Assembly: GCA_029216955.1 (NCBI GenBank)
Contig: JANAVB010005597.1
Location: 44,731,966 to 44,795,965, forward strand
DNA: 64,000 nt
Direction of reading: 5' to 3'
Origin: Iris pallida
Taxonomy: Eukaryota > Streptophyta > Magnoliopsida > Asparagales > Iridaceae
Part shown: positions 27,714-39,386 of the stretch, piece after piece
Numbering within the stretch: the stretch's first letter is position 1
Layout: the number at the start of each line of letters is the position of its first letter
Notes under the pieces: model-generated
The model's database searches: none
What the model was told of the DNA's origin: nothing
What the model saw: the letters and a program-made list of their open reading frames with translations, nothing else
Made by a program: the position numbers and the translations under genes

Positions 27714-28303
27714 GGCTAAATTATAACTTAATACCCTCAACTATTTCACTTTTTTAACTTAATATTCTTAATTTTGATATGTGCTAATTTGATACCCTGA
27801 ATTTTTTTTGCCAAAATTGTCTCTCCCCTCTACACCCCCGTCTCCTGCCGGCGACCTTGTCCCACCACGCACTGTAAGCTGGCTAGGAGCCGCACTATGT
27901 AGCGGGGTCGCGGGAGGTGACAACCGCATCAACTGGAGGCTACGCGGGGCGACGGAGCAACTTACAGGAGGTGGGAGCGGCGGGGGCACGGGGCTGCAGG
28001 GTCGAGGGTGCCGCAAGGGGAGGAGAGGCACGGGGCGACGGGGTGTGAGCAAGGACGTGGAAGCGGATGTGGGGGGAGGTTGCAGAGGGGTAGGGCAGCC
28101 AGATGGTGGGTGTTGTCGGAGTAGGAGGGAGGACAGGTGATGTGGGTTGTGAAGGGAGGGATAGTTTTGTCATCTTTAAAATTTTTGGGTATCAACAAAA
28201 AATAATATTATATAGTTGAGGATATTAAGTTAGCACCTATCAAACTTAAGGGTATCAAGTTGAACATTTCTTATAGTTGAGGGTATCAAGTTATAATTTA
28301 GCC
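27714..28303. mobile_element. Mutator-like non-autonomous element with GC-rich core (Pack-MULE candidate)
   Basis: The ends are inverted repeats starting GGCTAAATTATAACTT and continuing through RATACCCTCAACTAT, about 80 bp or more in degenerate form. The flanks are TAAATTATT (27705-27713) and TAAATTTTT (28304-28312), a 9-bp target duplication with one mismatch. The AT-rich ends enclose a sharply GC-rich core at about 27830-28150. A 110-codon frame (27808-28140, plus) covers the core, but I cannot assign it. Capture of a host gene fragment is inferred from composition only. Confidence 0.75.
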
Positions 28304-28312
28304 TAAATTTTT

Positions 28313-29282
28313 AGTTAGAGAGATGATAGAAGATTTGACTTATTTTGACTTATTAATATTTTTTTTAGGTTGGAATGTTATAGAATTTTTTCTACAATAT
28401 TTTTTTGTTTGGTTGTTAGGCAAATATATAAAGTTATTCATAAAAAATTAAAAACGAAAGCAAAAAGATAAAAAGATAAATGTATCATAAACAATTACAT
28501 TCTTCAGCCTCCTTCGATCTTTCTTTAACATCCCTTTTCACTGTTTTTACTATTTTTGTCATCATTTATTTATATAAATATACAGAAAGTTTGTAGCCAA
28601 TCCTGAGGTCCATCTTTTTAAGACAATATGCTGCCACACGAAGTAGTATAGTATATAGTCGTTATAATGTTGCTGCAATTATCAATAAAAATAATTATTA
28701 TTTTATATATTTTATGTCTGTCAATATTTTTGTTTATTTTCGTTGCAATAATTTTTTCTGATATATTTTAGCGATCGCGTTTGGTGCTTGTCTTGTACAA
28801 GTACAAGTTAGACTCGTACGACTTCACGATTATTGATGACATTCGGTCCTACGGATCACGATCTGACAATGATAACCCCACTCGAAAACCACTCTAGATA
28901 TTTGACGAAACATGTGGATGTCAACAATGTATAGGTATCAACATATATACCATCTTCCCTCAGTATGTATCAGGTCGATACATGCCAATGAAACCTATAT
29001 AGGCAATATTTGCCAAAATATATTGATGTTAAAAGCAGGACATTACGTAATCTTCGCATGCGTAATATAATAGATTGACTTAAACCAAATCTATGTTTTA
29101 CAATAACATGATCCTGATAGATAATGAAAAGATGTAAACTCACATGCATATCAATGAACATTAAAGATAATTTAGACACAACTTTTCATTATTCATAAAG
29201 TATACATATTTTAATCAAAAACAAAAGTCATATCAACAATTTACGTTAACATCAATTTTAACCATCGAATATGAACAAAAAC
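28313..29282. other. Unassigned AT-rich DNA
   Basis: No coding region, terminal repeat or tandem repeat was recognised here. Confidence 0.4.
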
Positions 29283-29291
29283 TAAAAAGTA

Positions 29292-29582
29292 GAGTTATTT
29301 ATATTTACCTTTCCCCACCCCCAGTTGCTAATCGAAATAGAACTTGGCCCCCTTCCAAAAAATTTCAATTCCCCACACCCCACCCCACACAACACCACCA
29401 CTACCATTTACTGTTACATAATGGGGGGGTAGGGTAATCGAAATAGAACTTGTCCACCTTTCAAAAATTTTAACCAGAAATTATATTATATTTTATAATT
29501 AGATGAAATGTGCGGGGTGGGGGTAGGGAGTAACTTTATTTCGATTAGCAATTGGGAGAGAGGGGATAAATACAAATAAATC
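29292..29582. mobile_element. MITE with 9-bp target duplication (Mutator-like)
   Basis: The left end GAGTTATTTATATTTACC and the complement of the right end GATTTATTTGTATTTATCC are inverted repeats. A further inner pair is TTGCTAATCGAAAT. TAAAAAGTA flanks both sides (29283-29291 and 29583-29591). It is 291 bp with C/G-rich runs and no coding capacity. Confidence 0.75.
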
Positions 29583-29591
29583 TAAAAAGTA

Positions 29592-31508
29592 TCTCTTTTT
29601 TTTTTTTTTTGCAGAACTAGAAAGTATCATATTTGACAAATATCAATCAATTAATAAATTATTTTGACAAATATCAATCTACGAGCATAGCAAAAAAAAA
29701 CGAGCTTCGGATCATAATAGCATAAACAAAAGATATGTAAGTATGAAAATATACTTTTGGGGTTTAGATCATATCGCATACTTCTTTCCAGAAAAAATAT
29801 GTAAAAAAAAATGTGTAATCAACGAACCCTGGTTGTGAAGTTAGTATGGTCTCTTTTATATTGAACAAATTTTCTGTTCTTGGAACTCTTGGAGCAATCG
29901 TGCTAGTAACTTGTTATAATAACAAGGAAAATAAAATTTTTGTAGCAAAATCGACACTTTCGGGACTTCGTTATTAAAGATACTTATAAAGGAGTAAATG
30001 ACAGGATTTGTGTGTATTTGCATAAGGGCATTTGCTTATTTGTGGTTATTCACAATTATATGTTTTACAACAACAAAAAAATTTATTTGGGCAAAAAACT
30101 CATATATTCTTAAGAGATGGGATTTCCATATTTTGGTGGACAAATTATTTACCGGGTATTCATAATTCCCGAAAATAAATTTATAATGTAAACCAAGCAT
30201 GGGAATATGTTTTTCATACTAAATTTGCAAGGAAATAAAAAAATAATCTGCATACGAAACGCCGTCTTAAGAATATGTGGGTTTTTTGTCGGGTAATTGT
30301 TTTTCAGTTTGTGTTGTTCTTTTTTTTCATTTGAGATTTTATTTTTTTGCCTTTTTTCATTTTTTGATAATGTATTTTGTTTTTCATTTTGTTCATCTTT
30401 TCTTCATTTTTTTTCATTTTTGATATTTGTTTTATTTTTTGTAAAAAGTTGATTTTTTTTCCAGTTGTTTCATCTTTTTATTTTTAAGTTTTATTTTTCA
30501 ATTTTCATTTTCTTTTGTTTATTAATTCTTTTTTATTTTTTCCCAGAAATATTGAAATAAAAAATTAATTACAAAAGAAATTCGATTTCCGGAAATGTAT
30601 AATTTCTGACTACACGCTCCTAAATGCAAAATGTTTACTTTTCAAATATCTTAGCTAGTACCTTCCGGTTAACATAGTTCAATCTCAACAATGACACAGG
30701 TTAACCGACTACTACATATCTATACTATTATATCTATCTATACTATTATATAATCCAAATATCAGGAGTATTTGGATGACAATAATTTTCTAGATAGATT
30801 ATTTGCTACTTTTCTGTTATATTACGTGAGGTCATTCATCTCTCTCTTCTACTTTGAAAAGAAAAAAAAAAGATCCTTCCTCTTCTACTTCAGGTTCTTC
30901 CTCTTATACTTCAGGTTCTACTTTTCTGTCTATGATTTAAATGTTGTTGATTAATTTTTCTTTTCAATATTCTACTCATCAAGTTTCTATGTTTCTTTGT
31001 GATATTTTTTTTTCCAGATCCACTAAAGCAACGAAACAAGAAAAGAAAAAAAAATCAGCCCATTTTTCTCGGTGAGTTCCAATTCGATCTAAAAATATTT
31101 TTTGATTATTTTGTTGTGATTCTCATAATCTCTTTTAAATTTGTTGATCTGTTGCAATTACTCAAGTAAATTATTATTCCAGATGACAAAAAATATTATT
31201 ATTCCAGATGACACACATCAAAATTTTCAAAAAAATATTCACTTAAATATCTTTCTAAATTTAAAATTATTCGTTAAATAAATGTTGTTGATTAATTTTT
31301 CTTTTCAATAAATGTCTATGATTTAAATGTTGTTGATTAATTTTTATTTTCAATATTTGTGTTTCTATCTATGATGATTAAAATATTTTGGATTGATTAC
31401 ATAATAAGTCAACGTTTTTTGTTCACACTTGCTACTTAAGATTTACTAGAAACCACATATATCTCGCTCTATTTATATACTCCCTATTATCTTATCACAT
31501 TTAATTTG
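29592..31508. other. Unassigned AT-rich DNA left of Copia element C
   Basis: It is T-rich at 30300-30560. The phrase AAATGTTGTTGATTAATTTT occurs three times (30939, 31279, 31327). No gene was recognised. Confidence 0.4.
30083..30296. repeat. Short inverted-repeat structure, possible MITE remnant
   Basis: The left TTATTTGGGCAAAAAACTCA and the complement of the right TTACCCGACAAAAAACCCA pair, both running on to ATATTCTTAAGA. No clear target duplication was found. Confidence 0.4.
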
Positions 31509-32095
31509 TGTTATTGTCGGGAACGCCGGAGCACGCTATTCGATGGAAAATACAGAAACTGAAACAGTTGTAAAGATAACGTTTCAAATGCAATTCCTTA
31601 AAGAAGGTTTTGCAACAGAAATCCAGAAGGATTCTGCAAATTACGAGATCTAAAAAGATATCGTAATACACGAATAATCTAAAGAGATTTTCGTGATCGT
31701 AGCAAACTGGCAGTAGTGCCTTCTAAAAAGAAGATACTGACAGAACTGCTAAAGGCAACAGAAGGATGACAGGCGAGAGATGGAAATGATGGGGTGAATT
31801 ATCACCGTTGCTCAAAGCTTTATTCGTCCTCTGCGAACAGCTTCCAGGAACCAGCAAGGTTGACGGAAAACCTTGGAACACTCCTGCTCTTCTGACTCCT
31901 CGGAAGACGGCGAACTCCTCTGGCAATGGCTCTACTCTTCTCTCTCAGTTTGAAGTAACAGAACCCACGCGTACTAAAAAGTACTAGTGTTTGTGTTAAA
32001 GAACACGCTCACTACTCTGTTGTGTTAAAGAACACTTAGAGTTTTTCTCCCTGGAATTCTGATTACTTCTACCCTCAGAGAGAGGAGAGAACCTG

Positions 32096-32104
32096 CATAT
32101 ATAG
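32096..32104 (-). promoter_or_regulatory. Candidate TATA box in Copia C 3' LTR
   Basis: The minus strand reads CTATATATGC just downstream of a GC-rich stretch. The same motif lies in the 5' LTR at 63721-63730, where it would drive the element. Confidence 0.45.
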
Positions 32105-32425
32105 CCCACGGGGCGGTTGCCAAGCAGTTGCCTGTACTTCAGGATAGTGGCAGAACCACTCCTGAACGTGCAGCAACTGCTGCAACCGTTCCCGCTCTAA
32201 TATGCAGCCAGCCATAAGCACATACGCGGACACGCGGGTACGCGGGTTCGCGGGTTCGCTGCGTACGCTGCCATATGCTACCATACGCTACCTTACGCTG
32301 CCTTACGCTGTCGTATGCAGCCGTATGCTGCGTATACGCGTATTAGCGTTACTTATGCGTACTTTGCGACGAAGCTGACATGCTAAGTGCAAAGTGCGCC
32401 AACAAAACGCCACATTACGCCTCAT

Positions 32426-32498
32426 GAGTCCGAGCCCGAGTCCGAGCCCGAGCCCGAGTCCGAGTCCGAGTCCGAGTCCGAGTCCGAGTCCGAGTCGC
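32426..32498. repeat. (GAGTCC)n / (GAGCCC)n hexamer array
   Basis: Hexamers GAGTCC and GAGCCC repeat about a dozen times inside the LTR. The homologous array in the other LTR starts at about 63981 and runs off the window. Confidence 0.92.
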
Positions 32499-32733
32499 TA
32501 AGCTCCTACGGAGCTTAGCTCCATGGAAATAAATTTCCAAGAGCAAAAAGCTTACAGCTTCTTAATTGTTGATTAAGCCTTTATACCATTAATAATTAAT
32601 TCCACATGGCACACACCCATGTGCACTACATGTGCATCTCCATAAAGAGAAAAGACTCATATATGTGGAGATACACATTCCTTTCTAGCCGATGTGGGAC
32701 TAAAAACCAAAACAAAAGGCTACAAACCCAACA

Positions 32734-32744
32734 ATCCCCCACAT
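32734..32744 (-). other. Polypurine tract of Copia C
   Basis: The minus strand reads ATGTGGGGGAT immediately before the LTR start TGTTGGG. This is the expected plus-strand primer. Confidence 0.75.
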
Positions 32745-33820
32745 ATCTCTATATATATGAGTACGAGTGTTCCCCATAGTAACTGTCTATTATGCTTTTA
32801 GGATAGATGTCACTTAAGACTTGAATCTTCCCACGTGAGTCAAACAACAGACTAAAAATACAAGAATGGACTAAACCTTGAATTCTGCATCATTGCTGAA
32901 ATTCTCTCTACTCACATAATATAGTTACATGTGCCTCTGGCTACACATTAAAGGCCCTGTGCCAGCCTGGTTTCAGTGTATAATTTTGGGTGTCTACAAG
33001 TTTACCCTCAAGAGACGGCCTGATATCTCTGTCATACACTATAGGTGAGTTCATTATAAAGAGACATGACATGAAGCGCTTTGCGCTTCCCTTGCGGTGC
33101 TATGCCGCTATGACATGGCTTAAAGCCGAGGCCTTACCCCGTACCAGGAACCTCATCGTAGTGTCATACTACAGTAGCATGAGGCAACCACCTCTTTGTA
33201 GTGCCAAACTACCCAGCATGAAGCCTTAGGCTCCTTTGCGGTGTTACGCCGCAACGACATGGCTTGCAAGGCCGAGGCTTTATCTCTAACCAGGTACCTC
33301 ATGGTGGTGTCGTGCCACTGTAACATGAGGAACTCCTCCTCTTTGTAGTGCTGACTACACCCTTCTTTATATTTAATATACAGCATTGGGCTAACTGCCT
33401 ATCTGCGGTACGACGCCACTGTGACTTGGCCTACAAACCCGAGGCTTTATCCTATTCCTGGGCAGCACCCCACATATAGGAACCTCATTGTGGAGTCACC
33501 CCACTGTAGCATGGAGTTTCACTCCTTGTAGTGCTGCTCTACCGTGCTTCCTGTAAAGCACTCCAGGCATTCACTCTGCCTGAGAACTCATTAAGGCAAT
33601 TAAGCCAACCTTCCCACAGGAACCGTTTTCCGCAGAAAACAATAGTAGACAACAGTGGTTATAGGTCCGTAACCTCTCCATGTCCAATAGAACATGTACC
33701 CACCGTTCCTGATATTCTTCCTATTAGTGGTCCTCCCTTGAACCAAAAGCTAGATGCCTAGTAGATAAATCTTTGAACTATTAGCATAAAATTTTATGGT
33801 AGGAATACAATAATCCAATA
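32745..33820 (-). repeat. 3' untranslated region of Copia C with about three imperfect repeats
   Basis: Between the RNase H stop and the polypurine tract lie about three diverged repeats of roughly 140-165 bp (starting near 33091, 33232 and 33400). Each has GCGGTGCTATGCCGC-like palindromes, a GCCGAGGC phrase, CCTCATxGTxGTGTC and TTGTAGTGC. No coding capacity was seen. The inverted phrases suggest folded RNA. Confidence 0.6.
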
Positions 33821-35877
33821 TCAGAATGCCTTCAAGCCCATTTTACAAGCTGTGTCATTGACCAGCTGGCGCTTGAGTCCCTTGGTGAACGGATCCGCCA
33901 GGTTCTCCGGACTCCGAACATCAATCACTGCAATAACATCTCTCTTGATAAGATCGTGTACTGTCCTGTGCTCCAACCGCACAGTCCTCTTCTTCCCGTT
34001 GAAGAGGTCATTTGATGCCACCGCCGCAGTCGCCTGGTTGTCGCAGTATATCGGTATCGTCGGTATTTGTGCTCCAACCAATGAAAGAACATACATGAGC
34101 TCCCGAAGCCATTTTGCTTCCTTGGCTGCGGTATCTAGTACAAAGAACTCAGATTCCATGGATGACCGCGAGAGCATAGTCTGCTTCTTCGACTTCTACG
34201 ATATAGCAGCTCCACCCATTGTGAAAATGTATCCAACTGTGGACCTCTCACTCTCCACCTATGAGCACCAACTGGCATCACTGAAGCCTTCCACTACCGA
34301 CGGATCTCTGCTGTAGTACAGTGCATATGTCTGAGTCTTCTTGAGATATCTCATAACCCGTTTCACAGCTTTCCAGTGTTCAGCACCTGGGTTGCTCGTG
34401 AAACGACTCAGCATTCCCATGGCGAAAGGTATGTCAGGCCTTGTGGCAGTAGTTGCATACATCAAACTTCCCATTACGCTTGCATACTCCAGCTGCCTGA
34501 TGCTTTCCCCTGAATTAGGTTTCAGCTTTAGATCACACCTGTATGGCGTATCGATCCCTGGAAGATCCCGATACCCATAACGAGTGATCATTTTCTCAAT
34601 ATAATGAGACTGTGACAGCGCTAGTCCAGTGTCTGTCCGGATGATCTTGATCCCTAAGATCACATCAGCTTCCCCCAAGTCCTTCATACTGAACTTGCTT
34701 GAGATGAATTTCTTTGTCTCCGTGACACAGCTAATATCCGTACCTAGGATAAGCACGTCGTCCACGTACAGACAAACGATCACACCTCTTCCATCAGCGA
34801 ACTTCGTATAAACACACTTGTCCGTATCGCTGACCATGTAGCCATTTGACCTTATAACTTTGTCAAATTTCTCATACCATATCTTGGGAGCCTGTTTAAG
34901 ATCGTACAAAGATTTCACCAACTTGCAGACTTTGTCTTCAAGACCCCTGATGACAAATCCCTCTGGCTGTTGCATGTAAATCTCTTCGGTCAGCTCACCA
35001 TTTAGGAAAGCCGTATTCACATCCATCTGATGTATCACCATTTTATGTATTGCTGCGAGAGCAATCAACATTCTGATGGTGGTCATCCGGGCTACTGGAG
35101 CATACGTGTCAAAATAGTCAATCCCCTACTTCTGAGAAAACCCCTTGGCTACCAACCTAGCCTTGAACTTGTCAATAGTTCCGTCTGCTTTCATCTTCTT
35201 CTTGAAGATCCATTTGCATCCGATGGGTTTCGCTCCTTCAGGAAGATCAACCAACACCCAAGTGTTATTTGAGGTGATGGAATCAATCTCATTGTCAATC
35301 GCCTCCTTCCAAAAAATTGCGTCTCTGGTCTTCATCGCCTCATCATAGGTAAGCGGATCTGCTTCCACATGATAGGTGACAAAGTCACTTTCGAAGTCCT
35401 TCGACCTCCTCACACGTTTAGCTGACGGCTCAGCTTGTTCTGGTTCAACCGTTGTATCAACAACAACATCTTCTTGGACCACATCTTCATTGAAGACTTC
35501 AGTCTCTTGTACACCCTCATTATTCTCCAGAACATCCGGAAGGACAATATTCTTGTGCCTTGCAAACTTGTCTTCAAAATATTCTGTATCACGAGATTCA
35601 ATGATATGATTTGACTCAATATCAAGAAATCTCCGAGCATCACTCTTCTCGACATACCCCAAGAAGATCGTCTTTGTAGTCCTTGTCCCAAGCTTCTGAA
35701 TCTTTAGATCTGGAAGCTTGACATACGCCAGACACCCCCACACTCGAATGACATTCAAGTTAGGTCTGACCTTGAACCAGAGTTCATGAGGAGTAACGTC
35801 TGAAGTTGCATGAGGCACTCTATTTAGAATAAAAGTGGCCGTCAATGCAGATTCTCCCCAGTAGCACTTAGGAAGGC
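33821..35877 (-). pseudogene. pol: Copia C pol, 3' part: integrase end, reverse transcriptase, RNase H
   Basis: From 35877 leftward: the integrase C-terminal region (ATFILNRVPHATSDVTPHEL, WGCLAYVKLP), an acidic linker, then reverse transcriptase from TRDAIFWKEAIDNEIDSI through KARLVAKGFSQK, a stop at 35126, and YAPVARMTTIRM to the catalytic CLYVDDVLIL. RNase H follows with SDASWCS, a stop at about 34256, a second stop where Trp is usual, then SMESEFFVLDTAAKEAKWLR, YCDNQATAAVA and ADPFTKGL. The coding part ends at 33821. The reading is almost continuous in one frame apart from three stops, so decay is modest. The missing 5' part lies at 61251-63112 across element B. Confidence 0.93.
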
Positions 35878-38800
35878 CAGCATGTGAGCACCCTAAATTT
35901 TGGGTTGATTTTTTTTTTTATTTTATTTTAATTTTCTGATTGGGGGTAATTTTGAAATTTCGTGTTTATAATTATTTTAATAATGATATTTAATTTATGA
36001 TATAATTTTTGGTGATTTTAAATCATTTTAACATTATTTAAATCAATGACTTGCAGTTTTGACGTTTTGCTAGTAAAACCCTAGAGACTGTTTGACCTAG
36101 AGCCTAACCATGTGATTATAATATTTTAATGTCATTTTTTGTCTAAGGATATTTTTGCATTTGACCTCTTTGAATTATTTTGATATTATTTTATTATTTA
36201 TGATATTGTTTTGGGGTTATTTGAGTCGGGTTCGAATTTCAACTCAATTCGACTTGAAACGGGGACCCGGGGGTAGTTTAACTCTAGTGGGACCCACACA
36301 CTAGTTAGACATGGCCCACATGATATTAATTTTAGTCCACATGATAAAAATATTTTAGTTAGAGGTTAGACTAATTATTATGGATAAGGTTAGTGTGATT
36401 AGAGACTTTAGAATGACTAATTTAGCCCCAACCAATTAGCCCTTTCCTAATACTCATAGAATAGGTTAGTAAGGGCTTTTGGACTTTTCCTAATAGGACA
36501 AAACCACCTTTATGGCCAGCCACAATAAGGATAGGGTTGAGCCTCCCATTTGTCATTATCCATCTATTTTTCTCTCTCTTGTTCTTTCCCAAATTCCTAG
36601 AGAGCAATCCCTAGCAATTTCTCCACCAAATCCTTCCATTTCATCACCAAATCTTCTTCTTTCCTTCTCCATTCTAGTCAAGGAGGAAGCTACCCAAGTT
36701 TGGGAGGATTCGGAGCTCGTTCGTGTCCTTTTGGAATCTCTACGTGTCGGTGTCGCTCCGGGAAGGTTTTTCTTCGATTCGATCTACCGGGAGGTATAAA
36801 TCCTTTCTCCTTTTTATTTCTTCATGCATATAGGTCTATTTTGAACCCATAGGAATGACCCCCATGGTTGCATCTCCATTTGTGTCTATTTTATGTCCAT
36901 TTGGAGGTCATAGGAGTGTCCTTTGTGTTGTGGATGTGTTCATGTTACATATATAGATTTATATATATATATTGTAATGAAAGTGTATCTATATTTATAT
37001 ATGTAATAAATGGTTCATGATGATTATATAATCAAGTTTGTGAGTGTGGTTCCTCATATTATTATTGCTATTATTGTTGTGGATAATTAGGATATATATT
37101 GTGTATTCTTTTGGCTCAAACTATCTAAATCCGTCATGATTTTTATCCACGTTTTTAATTTCAGCCCTAACTTCGAAATGTCATAACTTCTAGTTCAAAC
37201 CTCGGTTTAATCTTCCGTTTTTTTTAAAGAAGCGTATTGAAGTTAGCTTTCCAAAAACATGTATTAATAGGCCTAATTCTTTCTGTAACTTTCTGGAGAA
37301 TTATTTGAGTGTCAGCTGTACGAAAAACAAACGTGTTATCGGTGTTTTCGCGATTCCGGGAGTTTCCGGAAACGAAAACGCGATCCGTTTAAAGTTTCGG
37401 AAAGCTAACACATAGATCTATAACATACTTTAATCATAGAGTTTAATTCATGCTGAGATGGTACAGTATTCATTATTAGTAGGAGTTACTATTCGGCATA
37501 TGCATTTTGTGCACCCTTGTGTGTAATATAATGTTCTATTTGATTTTAACCCATGTTAATGTATATACATTATGTAACTAAATAGAGAATGCAAGCATGA
37601 GTAAATGTTTAAATAAATAATGTATGAGGTGTAAGTATCCTATCTAATGTAAGCATGTATAAGTATGGCTTGTAATGAATATGTAGGTTCCATAGTATGT
37701 AATGTATGGTGCATATAGTAGTGCAAGAGAATAAATGAATGATGAATGAATGCAAGCATGAATGTAATATAATAATAGATGTAATATATGCAATATACAA
37801 GTTAATGAGATGTAATGTTCTATGTTAACACAAATCCTATATTACCTCATGTACCCCCTTACACTATGTTGACACTATCACACTTGACACATTATTCACT
37901 TACACTTTGACACTCTTTGATATGTATACACTATGTATGCCCATTTAACCCTCACTTGCCCCTTTGCCATGTTCACATACACACATATAGCCTCTTAAAT
38001 AAGTATTTATGAATATAGTTAACTTAGCTATGTATGTATATTTTATATATGTTAGCATATTGTGTTGTAATATATAAGTTTATATAACCATTTGAAATGC
38101 CATAATTATAGACCTAATGTTGAATACTAATATATGCATGTTTATATATGTGTAGACATATATAGCTTAAAGTAATAGATTACCTAGTGTATATCCAATG
38201 TGAATTCTTGCCTATTTGAGTATTGAATAATTGCATGCTATATAGAGTTGGGTGTATGTTGGCTTGTATAGCCTTGTATTGATGTGTGCTTGCTAGGATA
38301 GTCTTGGTTAGGCCTAGTAAGACTTACTGGGTTAGGACATGACCTAGTTTGACTAGTGCAGCTGACCAGAGTTGACCAAGGGTTGACTTTGGCCTAGCTT
38401 GACTTAGATTCATGTAGAATGTATTGTAGTGCTTTATATTACCCTTCTGGACATGTTGTGACTTGTGCTGTTCTAATTAGGAGCCAGACACCTCTCCTCG
38501 GACAGTATATTTACTTTGGACATTCAGACATCAGGCGAGTACATTCTCTGACCGTTTCATACTTGTATGGATTTACATTCTTGCTCTAGATTACTGTACT
38601 TGATGCTGACACGACTGTTATCACGGATTGGTACTATATGGATCTTCTTTTGAGATGTTATCTCCTTGTATTCACTAAATACATATTGTGACGTGCGTTT
38701 TACTTCCATATTGTATTTATTGAATACCCATATCCTTGTATACTCATTGTGCATATTGTACTCTTATTATCACATGAGCCCCAGGAATAGACCATTGTAC

Positions 38801-39386
38801 ACTATTGTATAACATTGTACATCTATTGTATAACATTGTACACTATTGTATAAGATAACGTAACTGGAGTAGATCCTTGTGTATTGATTGGGGAGGGAGA
38901 GTAGAATTGGTTATGTACTCAAATCCTATTGTACAACATTGTATAACTATTGCTATTGTATATGTCTATTGTACACCCACGTACAATGGAGTTACCATTG
39001 TATTTTTCTAGCCCGTTTACATAACCAGATTGTACTCTAAATCACATGTTCCTTACAGTTCTTACTTATCATATTTAGATATTTCCTGTTATTAAATCTC
39101 TACTGTTTTCTACACATTCTTCTTTCAGCGTTTCATGTACTTTACTCTATTGCATGCTTTATATTTCCTAACTCGATATGAACTGCGTGAGATGTTTTGT
39201 GCTCGCTCCCGTCTTGACTGGACCTGTTGATAAATTTTACAGATAGCCTGGAGGTGCCTGCTAGCCTAGAGGAGACACATTAAAGGTTGTTTAGGTAGTT
39301 ATTTCATTTTGTCTGGAGTTGTATTTTACTTTGTGGAATACAGTATTGAGTTTTGAGATGTATTTATGGGTTTATGTATCATAGAC

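Larger units (their letters stand above)
31509..32733 (-). repeat. 3' LTR of Copia element C
   Basis: It is 1225 bp; on the plus strand it begins TGTTATTG and ends CCCAACA, so the element reads TGTTGGG to CAATAACA. It matches 63135 onward. It contains a run of TACGC/ATACGCTGCC units at 32215-32350 and a GAGTCC hexamer array, both of different length from the other LTR. Confidence 0.92.

Noticed and set aside
30716..31508. Helitron-like start (TCTATACTATTATATAA at about 30738)
   Set aside because: No 3' hairpin with a CTRR end was found and no Rep/helicase remnant is present.
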